Positions 56,420-64,000 of a stretch of 64,000 nucleotides of DNA are shown here, one piece after another; within the stretch, counting starts at the first letter, position 1; each line of letters begins with the position of its first letter. The notes beneath the pieces were generated by a model. That model worked only from the letters and a program-made list of their open reading frames with translations. It was not told the DNA's origin and searched no databases. The DNA is from Lachnospiraceae bacterium (GTDB taxonomy: Bacteria > Bacillota > Clostridia > Lachnospirales > Lachnospiraceae): contig JAAWJI010000019.1 of assembly GCA_022796795.1 (NCBI GenBank), forward strand, positions 1 to 64,000, in the 5' to 3' direction. A program made the translations under genes and the position numbers.

Positions 56420-57703
56420 CTACCGCACAGGCGTCCCGCAGTTATTACAGAATTTCGCTCCGGGAGCAAGCTTATTGCCGCAGTTGCTGCAGCAGGCAGG
56501 AACCGGGGCCGGACCGGAAAGAGGCGCCCCGCAGTTGTTGCAGAATTTAGAGCCAGGAGTATTTTCCATGCCGCAGCTGGGACACTTGGGCTTCTCCTGC
56601 TCAAGCTTACTTCCACAGTGATTGCAGAACTTGGAGCCTGCTCCATTCTCCCCGCCGCAGACCGGACATTTGACGCCGGCAGCTGCCTGGGGATGAGTCT
56701 GCACAAACCGGCTGCCCACAGGGGGAGCAGCGGCCGCTCCTGTGGGTCCGGTCTGGGTTGTCTGCTGCATACTGTTCTGCATGGGTGCAAACATCTGCTG
56801 GGCCATGGTTCCGAATACACTGCCCGCGGCCATGCCCATTCCCAGCCCTGCGCCAGCGGCGGCCGCTCCCCCTGCTCCCGGATTCTGGGCTACATCCCGG
56901 AGAATAGACGCAGACTCCTGCTGAGCCCAGGAAATCCCCAGAATTTCCTGCTCCTTGCGCCGGGCATAGGCCTCCTCCAGCTTAACCCGTCCCGGATCAT
57001 TCTCCGGAATATCCAGGGCCGCAATGGAGAAATTCACCAGGCGGATGCCGTACTCAGAAAAAGCTTCCTCAATAGAAGCGGAAATCTCTCCTGCCAGCCT
57101 TTCCTGCTCAGAGCAGATGCCTAAGATTTCCTCATTGGAATTCTTAATATATTTTCCGATAGCGCTCTTAATGTGCTGGCTGAACTGATTGCGGAAATAT
57201 AGGACCAGCTCGTCCTCATGCACATAGGGGGTGCTGTTTCCCACCATTTTCAGCAGAAATTTCTTGGAATCCTGCACCTGCACCCGGTAGGCGCCCCGGG
57301 CCATAACGCTGGTGGCAATGCCCTGCACCGGGTCCCGCACCTGAATAGGGGAATCCGTACCCCACAAAATTTCCATGGAGTGCACCTTGTTCACAAAATA
57401 CACCTTGCAGTTAAAGGTGCTGATGCCCCCGGACAGAGAATTTCTCAGGCGGCTGATAAAGGGATAATTATTGGTATCCAGCTTATACTTTCCGCCGATA
57501 AACACCTGCTCGATAATGCCGTCCTTAAAGAACAGCGCCTCCTCTGATTCGGCCACAATCAAGGTGGAATTGGTATTAAAATCCTCCTCCAGATTGAGCC
57601 AGATCAGCGTATTGATGGGGGAGGTGTTTTTAATCACATCCGTAAAATGCTTCTTTCCTCCCGCGTAATTGACCTCATTTGGATTTTTTGCAAATAACGC
57701 CAT
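56420..57703 (-). CDS. SPFH-domain protein with C-terminal zinc ribbons (YdjI/virion-core-like)
   Basis: N-terminal SPFH-like domain from MALFAKNPNEVNYAGG; three CxxC-type ribbons (CPVCGGENGAGSKFCNHCG, CPSCGMENTPGSKFCNNCG, CCSNCGNKLAPGAKFCNNCG). Confidence 0.88.
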   Translation of the reverse strand: MALFAKNPNEVNYAGGKKHFTDVIKNTSPINTLIWLNLEEDFNTNSTLIVAESEEALFFKDGIIEQVFIGGKYKLDTNNYPFISRLRNSLSGGISTFNCKVYFVNKVHSMEILWGTDSPIQVRDPVQGIATSVMARGAYRVQVQDSKKFLLKMVGNSTPYVHEDELVLYFRNQFSQHIKSAIGKYIKNSNEEILGICSEQERLAGEISASIEEAFSEYGIRLVNFSIAALDIPENDPGRVKLEEAYARRKEQEILGISWAQQESASILRDVAQNPGAGGAAAAGAGLGMGMAAGSVFGTMAQQMFAPMQNSMQQTTQTGPTGAAAAPPVGSRFVQTHPQAAAGVKCPVCGGENGAGSKFCNHCGSKLEQEKPKCPSCGMENTPGSKFCNNCGAPLSGPAPVPACCSNCGNKLAPGAKFCNNCGTPVR

Positions 57704-57812
57704 CTCCCTTGCCCTCCTGTCAAACCTTTTGTCCAGCCGCCTCTTGGGACTAGGCCCAGGGGAGCGGATGAACTGCTTCTCTAAATTGTAGCATATCTTT
57801 CCAAGAAACGCA

Positions 57813-58322
57813 CTAGATTCCAAATAATTTTTCAGCTGCCTCCGGGAAAAACTGCCGGTACGCCAAAAGCAGCCCTCCGGAAGGCAGAGGCTGCACATAT
57901 GCTCTGTACCCGGCAGCCATTTCCCGGGTCAGACACCCTGCTTCCAGAGCGCAGCATACCTTTTCCGCCGTCACATAGTACTGCTTCTGCCGTTCCCTTG
58001 CCGTCGCTTCCGATTCCTCTTGAACCGGAAAGCTTATGGAGAAGGGCACGCCCAGCTCCTTTTGTTGGGCAAAGGAGATCTGTTCCCGCACCACAGCTCC
58101 CTGTACCGGGTCCCAGTACAAGAGTCCCGGTACTGCCCTTACCTCCCAGACTGTCTCCCTGGAAGCATCCCCGGACCTTCTCTCTTCCGGCAAAGGCTCT
58201 GCCTCCAGGCAGAGGACAGCTGGAGTAAACTGATCTCCCAGCTTTTTAAAGAACAGGGGCGTGGGACGCTCTCCCAGATACAGCTCCCTGTTACATTTCA
58301 TTGCAAATTCATAGGATCTCAT
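57813..58322 (-). CDS. Hypothetical protein
   Basis: 169-aa ORF abutting the acidic repeat gene (1 bp between stop of one and start of next). Confidence 0.65.
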   Translation of the reverse strand: MRSYEFAMKCNRELYLGERPTPLFFKKLGDQFTPAVLCLEAEPLPEERRSGDASRETVWEVRAVPGLLYWDPVQGAVVREQISFAQQKELGVPFSISFPVQEESEATARERQKQYYVTAEKVCCALEAGCLTREMAAGYRAYVQPLPSGGLLLAYRQFFPEAAEKLFGI

Positions 58323-61300
58323 CTATACTCCCTTCCTTCCCCTGCACGCCACGGAGCTGATTCCGTCCGTATAGGAAAGCATCTGCTCATATTTTTCCCG
58401 GGATATGTAAATGCTGGGATTGTTTTCCCCTCCATATCCCCCGGTATCATTTACAAAGAAGCCCCTGCAGGTGCCGTCCGCATCCTCTGCCAGCCCTGCA
58501 ATGGTAACCGCATGATTTGCACCTGCATGGACCATATCTCCCAAAAACCATCCCCTGCGCTGCCGGGCAGCTATGGTTTCCCCGCTTTTTAAGTCCTCCC
58601 CATACAGATTCAGGCTCATGGAATGTCCCCTGGAAATCCGGTCCACAATCTCATCAAACCCAGCCCCCTGGAAAAATAATTCCGCCTCATAGCCCATGGA
58701 TTCCAAAATCCTGCCCTGCCCACTGATGCTGGTCAGTCCGTTTCGCTGCAGGGCGTATGCATACTCTTCCCTGCTCATGCCCTCTGTAATGGGAATATAC
58801 TCATAATTCCCCACTGCTTTCGCCAGGGCGCTCTCCTCTGTGTACAGGCTTCCCTTCTGATTTGCCAGATTCGCCATGGTGCACACGCCGCAGTCATTGA
58901 GAATATGGTCCGGATAAGCGGCCCCCTGCTGGGTGATCATTCCCTCATAGGTATCGGAAAAGGTGCCTCCTCCCGCGCTTCGGAAGGTACAGCCTCTCAG
59001 CTCCTCCGGCACGCTGCTGTATGCCTCCTGCTGCAGGTCTCCCAGATAGGCCCTCTGCTTTTTCAGATCCCGCACAGACTGCTGGGCCTCCTGCAGGTTG
59101 GAGGCAAGCTGCCTGTATTGCTCATTGGCCTGGCCATTGGTGGCGTCATAGTTTTCCCGCAGGGCTGCAGCCGCCTGATCCACCTCGCTGTTTTTCTGGA
59201 TAATAGCCTGATCCAGGGCCTGCATCTCCGTTCCCAGATCCTTTCCCAGCTCGTTCATGGCAAGCTGATATCCCTGGGTATCCCTGGCCAGAGCTGTGTT
59301 GGTCTGAACCTTCTGATACCGGCTGGCAAGCGCGCTGCCCCGATCCAAAGCCTGTTCGGCATAATCGTTGGAAAGCTCCTGACTGCTCCCATCCGCATAA
59401 AAGTCATTGACCCGTTCTCCTAGGGACTTCTCCTGGACCTCTGCCGGCTCTACGCTCTCTTTCCCGCTCTCTTCCTGGGGACTGCTTTCCTGCAGCTTCT
59501 CTTCCTTCTGCTGCCTCTCCTTTAGATCCTCCCCAGCCTCACGGACACGATCCAGAACGTCCTTAAGCTTCTCCTTTTGTTCCTCCGTCAGGCTCAAATC
59601 CTGAGAAATCTCTTCCTCCAGAGCCTGCTCCAGCTCCTGGTCAAAAAACGGATCAAACCCCTGCTGATCCATGGCCCCTTCCTCGGGGTCGGTCTGTAAG
59701 GAATTGCCTGTATTGTTATTTCCTGAAGTTCCTGGCTGAGTGCTTCCCCCATGAGGTTCAGAATTTGACACTCCCGGTTCTGAATACTGGTTCTCCTGTC
59801 TGAGACTGGTATCCCCATAGCGGTCCAGCTTCTCTGACGCGGCAGCCTGACGGGTTTCGTCATAGCCGGTGACATCACCTTCCAATGCGCTGATCTTTGA
59901 TTCTGATTCGGCTTCTCCTGTTTCCACCTGGGCTTCACTTATTTCTGGCTCTGCTTCATCCATTTCTGGATCTGAGGCTGTTTCTGACTCTACTTCTTCT
60001 GTTTCTGACTGCTCAGCTTCTGGTTTCGCTTCTTCAAGCTCTGCTTCCCCGGATTCTTCGTATTCTGATTCTGATTCCGCCTCGGCTTCTTCTAGCTCCG
60101 CTTCCTCAGTTTCCGACTCTAGTTCATCAGATTCTGGCTGCTCGAACTCAGCTTCCTCAAGTTCAGCTTCCGCTCCATCTTCGGCTTCTCCATACTCAGA
60201 CTCTGCTTCGACTTCTTCCGTTTCCGCCTCTGCTTCATCCATTTCTGGTTCTTCGGTTGTTTCTGACTCTACTTCTTCTGGCTCTGACTGCTCGGCCTCC
60301 GCCTCCTCGTATTCTGACTCCGCCTCTTCTAGCTCCGCTTCCTCAGCTTCCCCTGGCTCTGAATCCGCCTCTTCGTATTCTGATTCCGCCTCCACCTCTT
60401 CTAGCTCCGCTTCCTCAGCTTCCGGTTCCGTCTCTTCAGATTCTAACTGCTCGGCCTCCGATTCCTCAAATTCAGCCTCCACTCCATCTTCGGCTTCTCC
60501 ATACTCAGACTCTGCTTCGGCTTCTTCCATTTCCGCCTCGTCTTCATCCATTTCTGGATCTTCGGCTGTTTCTGACTCTACTTTTTCTGTCTCTGACTGC
60601 TCAAACTCTGATTCTGCCTCCTCAAACTCCGCTTCCTCAACTTCCCCTGTCTCTGACTCCGCTTCTTCGTATTCTGGCTCCGCCTCTTCTAGCTCCGCTT
60701 CCTCAGCTTCCCCTGGCTCTGACTCCACCTCTTCTAACTCCGCTTCCTCAGCTTCCGGCTCCGTCTCTTCAGATCCTAGCTGCTCGGACTCAGATTCCTC
60801 AAGTTCAGCCTCCGCTCCATCTTCGGCTTCTCCATACTCAAACTCTGCTTCGACTTCTTCCGTTTCCGCCTCTGCTTCATCTATTTCCGGATCTTCGGCT
60901 GTTTCTGGCTCTACTTCTTCTATTTCTGACTGCTCAGCTTCTGGTTTCGCTTCTTCAAGCTCTGCTTCCTCGGATTCTTCGTATTCTGATTCCGCCTCTG
61001 CCTCTTCTAACTCCGCTTCCTCAGCTTCCGGCTCCATCTCATCAGATTCTAATTGCTCTAACTCCGATTCCTCAAGTTCAGCTCCTGGCTCCGTCTCATC
61101 AGATTCTAACTGCTCGGACTCAGATTCCTCAAATTCAGCTTCCACTCCATCTTCGGCTTCTCCATACTCAGACTCTGCTTCGGCTTCTTCCGTTTCCGCC
61201 TCTGCTTCATCCATTTCTGGCTCTTCGGCTGTTTCTGACTCTACTTCTTCTGTCTCTGACTGCTCAAACTCTGATTCTGCCTCCTCAAGCTCCGCTTCCC

Positions 61301-62447
61301 CTGTCTCTGAATCCGCCTCTTCGTATTCTGATTCTGGATTGGCCTCTTCTTGCTCCGCTTCCTCAGCTTCCGGTTCCGTCTCATCAGATTCTAACTGCTC
61401 TGTCTCTGATTCCCCAAGTTCAGCTTCTGACTCTATCTCACCAGATTCTAGCTGCTCGGACTCAGATTCCTCAAGTTCAGCCTCCGCTCCATCTTCGGCT
61501 TCTCCATACTCAGACTCTGCTTCGACTTCTTCCGTTTCCGCCTCTGCTTCATCTATTTCCGGATCTTCGGCTGTTTCTGGCTCTACTTCTTCTGTTTCTG
61601 ATTGCTCCGCTTCTTCGTATTCAGCTTCCGGCTCCGTCTCTTCAAGCTCTGGCTCCTCTTCGGACTCTGACTCTATCTCACCAGATTCTGGCTGCTCGGC
61701 CTCCGATTCCTCGGTCTCCTCCCCCGCCTCCAGGGACTCTTCCAGCTCCTCACTGTCCTCCTCCCACTGGGTTTCATCCTCCTGAATATCTGTCTCAGCT
61801 TCTTCCAGAAACTCTCCGTCTTCGCTGTCTTCCTCCCAGTCCGGCTCAGTCTCCGCATCCTCCCAAGCTTCCGACTCTACGTCTGTATCCTCCGTCTGCT
61901 CTTCCTCAACATCCTCTTCCCAATCCAATTCTTCCTGGAAATCCTCAGGTTCCCCATCCTCTTCCCAGTCCGATTCTTCCTGAAAATCCTCCGCTTCCCC
62001 ATCCTCTTCCCAGTCCGATTCTTCCTGAAAATCCTGGGACTCTTCCTCCTCTACCCAGTCATCTGAGTCCCCATCCTCAATCCCGCTGTCATCAAAATCC
62101 GAGTCATCAAACTCACTGTCGTCAAAGTCCCCATCCTCGAATCCGCTGTCGTCAAAATCCTCCGACTCGCTGTCGTCAAAATCCTCCGACTCGCTGTCAT
62201 CAAAATCCTCCGACTCGCTGTCATCAAAATCCGAGTCATCGAACTCACTGTCTTCCTCAAATCCGCTGTCGTCAAAGTCCTCCGACCCACTGTCATCAAA
62301 GTCAAAGTCCTCCGACCCGCTGTCATCAAAATCAAAGTCCTCCGACCCGCTGTCGTCAAAGTCAAAGTCCTCCGACCCGCTGTCGTCAAAGTCAAAGTCC
62401 TCCGACCCGCTGTCATCAAAGGAGCTCTCCTCAAATTCGTCGTCCAT
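58323..62447 (-). CDS. Giant acidic repeat protein with C-terminal papain/C39-like cysteine peptidase-type domain
   Basis: About 900 aa of Asp/Ser then Glu/Ala/Ser-rich repeats; C-terminus has NDCGVCTMANLANQKG (Cys), GANHAVTIAGL (His), GFFVNDTGG (Asn/Asp). Confidence 0.8.
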   Translation of the reverse strand: MDDEFEESSFDDSGSEDFDFDDSGSEDFDFDDSGSEDFDFDDSGSEDFDFDDSGSEDFDDSGFEEDSEFDDSDFDDSESEDFDDSESEDFDDSESEDFDDSGFEDGDFDDSEFDDSDFDDSGIEDGDSDDWVEEEESQDFQEESDWEEDGEAEDFQEESDWEEDGEPEDFQEELDWEEDVEEEQTEDTDVESEAWEDAETEPDWEEDSEDGEFLEEAETDIQEDETQWEEDSEELEESLEAGEETEESEAEQPESGEIESESEEEPELEETEPEAEYEEAEQSETEEVEPETAEDPEIDEAEAETEEVEAESEYGEAEDGAEAELEESESEQLESGEIESEAELGESETEQLESDETEPEAEEAEQEEANPESEYEEADSETGEAELEEAESEFEQSETEEVESETAEEPEMDEAEAETEEAEAESEYGEAEDGVEAEFEESESEQLESDETEPGAELEESELEQLESDEMEPEAEEAELEEAEAESEYEESEEAELEEAKPEAEQSEIEEVEPETAEDPEIDEAEAETEEVEAEFEYGEAEDGAEAELEESESEQLGSEETEPEAEEAELEEVESEPGEAEEAELEEAEPEYEEAESETGEVEEAEFEEAESEFEQSETEKVESETAEDPEMDEDEAEMEEAEAESEYGEAEDGVEAEFEESEAEQLESEETEPEAEEAELEEVEAESEYEEADSEPGEAEEAELEEAESEYEEAEAEQSEPEEVESETTEEPEMDEAEAETEEVEAESEYGEAEDGAEAELEEAEFEQPESDELESETEEAELEEAEAESESEYEESGEAELEEAKPEAEQSETEEVESETASDPEMDEAEPEISEAQVETGEAESESKISALEGDVTGYDETRQAAASEKLDRYGDTSLRQENQYSEPGVSNSEPHGGSTQPGTSGNNNTGNSLQTDPEEGAMDQQGFDPFFDQELEQALEEEISQDLSLTEEQKEKLKDVLDRVREAGEDLKERQQKEEKLQESSPQEESGKESVEPAEVQEKSLGERVNDFYADGSSQELSNDYAEQALDRGSALASRYQKVQTNTALARDTQGYQLAMNELGKDLGTEMQALDQAIIQKNSEVDQAAAALRENYDATNGQANEQYRQLASNLQEAQQSVRDLKKQRAYLGDLQQEAYSSVPEELRGCTFRSAGGGTFSDTYEGMITQQGAAYPDHILNDCGVCTMANLANQKGSLYTEESALAKAVGNYEYIPITEGMSREEYAYALQRNGLTSISGQGRILESMGYEAELFFQGAGFDEIVDRISRGHSMSLNLYGEDLKSGETIAARQRRGWFLGDMVHAGANHAVTIAGLAEDADGTCRGFFVNDTGGYGGENNPSIYISREKYEQMLSYTDGISSVACRGRKGV
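60175..61700. repeat. Long-period coding repeats (about 103-114 codons), 5 copies
   Basis: The string ccatcttcggcttctccatactca recurs at 60175, 60484, 60817, 61147 and 61489; all spacings are multiples of 3. Confidence 0.85.
62161..62232. repeat. 24-bp tandem repeat, 3 copies (FDDSESED)
   Basis: tccgactcgctgtc(g/a)tcaaaatcc x3. Confidence 0.9.
62281..62420. repeat. 30-bp tandem repeat, 4 full plus 1 partial copy (DFDFDDSGSE)
   Basis: tccgaccc(a/g)ctgtc(a/g)tcaaa(g/a)tcaaagtcc units at 62281, 62311, 62341, 62371, 62401. Confidence 0.93.
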
Positions 62448-62459
62448 ATTCTGCTCCTC

Positions 62460-64000
62460 CTATGCCCTTTCCAGGGACGCCTGCAAAATCTTCGGCGGCA
62501 CTGGAATCTTGGTTCCGTAGCGGATTCTTCTCCACAGCTGCAGCTTTACGCAGCTCAGAAGCTCCGGGGTAAAGGGCTCATCATTGAGCTCTGCCTGCAC
62601 CAGAGCGCTGATCCGTTTAAACACCTGCTTTACCTGTTCGAAATCCGTGCTGTTGGAACGAAAATGACGCACAAAGATCCGCCGCGCGATCTCCCGGGCC
62701 AGAATCCGCCGCTCCCAGTCGCAGCTTTCCTGACAGTAGGGCGTCTTTTCACACTCCGGGTAGGGCCTCAGCTTCTCCCTCTTATCATTCCAGTAGGTGG
62801 AAAGGCGGCGGATGCCCTCATCTGACAGGGAAATGCTGATGGCATGCTCCATGCGGTAGTCCGGCGTAACCACCTCCTCCGGGTCCTCAAGCTTATTGAA
62901 AAAGAGAAAGGCCTCTCCGGGACGAAGCCGGGACAGCCGGGCCGTGTGGACCTCCGACATATTGGTGCTGTCTGCAAGAATCTGCTTATCGCTGGCCTCC
63001 ACCAGGCGGAAAGCAAGCTTAATGTCTGTGAGAGCCACCACATCTGCGGTCACCTTCCGGGGGGACTGGTCTGCAATCACCATGCCCACCCCGTAGGAGC
63101 GAAGCTCTGCCAGCATGCGTTTCACCAGACCCTGGGCAATGGCGCTGGGATTGGCCTCTCCCTGTCCCCCATTGCTCTCCGCATCCAGAAGCACATGGGC
63201 CTCCTCCAAAAGGATCACATTTTTCAGCTCTCCCTCCCCCACATAATTGCTGTTCACATAGGCCAGGATAGACAGGAGCAGAAGGGAGATAATCAAAGCC
63301 TTCTGGTCGCTGTTTTCAATAGCGGCCAGCTCGATCACCGTGGGTTTCTGCAGCAGATCCTCTATGGGAATGGAGTGATAATTGTCAAAGAGGTGCACCA
63401 GGCTGTTCAGGCGCACCACGCCTGCTCTTCCAATATTTCTGGCATCCCCTGTATAGCCAATCTCGTCAAAGGTCTGCTGGAAACAGCGGATAAAATCAGA
63501 GATATTGAAAATCCGGCCCATATTGTCGCTGGTATAGGTGTCCAGCCAGCGGAAATCGGAATAGCAGTTGTGAATACTCTCCTCAAAAATCTTGTCCAGA
63601 GGCGTGGACATGGATACAGCTGCCGCAAAGGCCGTCTTCAAGGTAGACTTATAGGTTTCAAGCTTTACATTTTTGGGCGGCACAAAGGGATTGAACACAA
63701 AGGGAGAGATAAAATTCTTTCCCGGTGTAAACACCTGCAGCTCTGGGATGCTCTGCACCAGAGCCCGATATTCATTTTTGGCCGGCTCAATGACCAGGAA
63801 GGGAATTCCATGCTCCTTCCACAGCCGGTCCAGAAGGCTTACGGAAAAGGTGGTTTTACCGGAACCAGGGGTTCCCACCACCAGCATATGCTTGGTTAAA
63901 TCCTTTAGGCTGATCCCGATTCTGTCTCCTCTGGGAGAGGATTTCAGCACGCCGATATCCAGATCCCCTGCGTTGATGAGATGTTCCGCGAAGGTTTTGC
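62460..64000 (-). CDS. HerA/VirB4-like ATPase (DUF87), incomplete at the window edge
   Basis: MLVVGTPGSGKTTFSVSLLDRLWKEHGIPFLVIEPAKNEYRAL; NVILLEEAHVLLD; GMVIADQSPRKV. The frame stays open upstream of the annotated 63950 start (KTFAEHLINAGDLDIGVLK...). Confidence 0.9.
   Translation of the reverse strand, partial: KTFAEHLINAGDLDIGVLKSSPRGDRIGISLKDLTKHMLVVGTPGSGKTTFSVSLLDRLWKEHGIPFLVIEPAKNEYRALVQSIPELQVFTPGKNFISPFVFNPFVPPKNVKLETYKSTLKTAFAAAVSMSTPLDKIFEESIHNCYSDFRWLDTYTSDNMGRIFNISDFIRCFQQTFDEIGYTGDARNIGRAGVVRLNSLVHLFDNYHSIPIEDLLQKPTVIELAAIENSDQKALIISLLLLSILAYVNSNYVGEGELKNVILLEEAHVLLDAESNGGQGEANPSAIAQGLVKRMLAELRSYGVGMVIADQSPRKVTADVVALTDIKLAFRLVEASDKQILADSTNMSEVHTARLSRLRPGEAFLFFNKLEDPEEVVTPDYRMEHAISISLSDEGIRRLSTYWNDKREKLRPYPECEKTPYCQESCDWERRILAREIARRIFVRHFRSNSTDFEQVKQVFKRISALVQAELNDEPFTPELLSCVKLQLWRRIRYGTKIPVPPKILQASLERA

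Noticed and set aside
60000-62450. CRISPR-like regularly spaced repeats
   Set aside because: The repeats are in-frame coding repeats with no unique spacers and no cas genes
59869-62572. Large plus-strand ORFs (638 aa and 891 aa; Ser-rich and Leu/Pro-rich)
   Set aside because: They are antisense shadows of the low-complexity acidic repeat gene; composition is fully explained by reverse-reading GAA/GAG/GAT repeats

Overview
64 kb of a Firmicutes genome, probably a Lachnospiraceae-type Clostridium (inferred from gene families, not computed). No rRNA, tRNA, CRISPR array or intact transposon was recognised. Main blocks: (1) 1-8505 (-): an exopolysaccharide/capsule locus headed by two NusG/LoaP-like antiterminators. 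Upstream, 27-bp perfect inverted repeats (8581-8607 and 8823-8849) flank a near-consensus promoter that points AWAY from the locus, so this looks like an invertible phase-variation promoter captured OFF. (2) 9-19 kb: AAA/PD-(D/E)XK protein, ABC exporter with TetR, ZIP transporter, CheY/CheX/hybrid-kinase operon. (3) 22.5-35.4 kb (-): a single apparent operon with LDH-like malate dehydrogenase, HdrB, HdrC, HdrA, MvhD/FlxD, FlxC-, FlxB- and FlxA-like proteins, soluble fumarate reductase A/B, an AspT/SucE-type transporter and two-subunit fumarase. It is a candidate NAD(P)H-driven, flavin-based electron-bifurcating fumarate reductase. (4) 35.4-44.3 kb: sugar ABC transporter, GH13, UroD-like protein and YesMN-type two-component system. 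(5) 44.5-54.7 kb: YyaL-like, FtsH, AlgJ/AlgI-like O-acetylation pair, a decayed VapBC-like module, ABC-F ATPase. (6) 54.8-64 kb (-): an odd cluster with a HerA-like ATPase, a 1374-aa highly acidic repeat protein ending in a papain/C39-like domain, and an SPFH/zinc-ribbon protein. Top leads are the inverton, the Flx-Hdr-fumarate operon, the HerA/acidic-repeat cluster, and the doubly lesioned priming sugar transferase.
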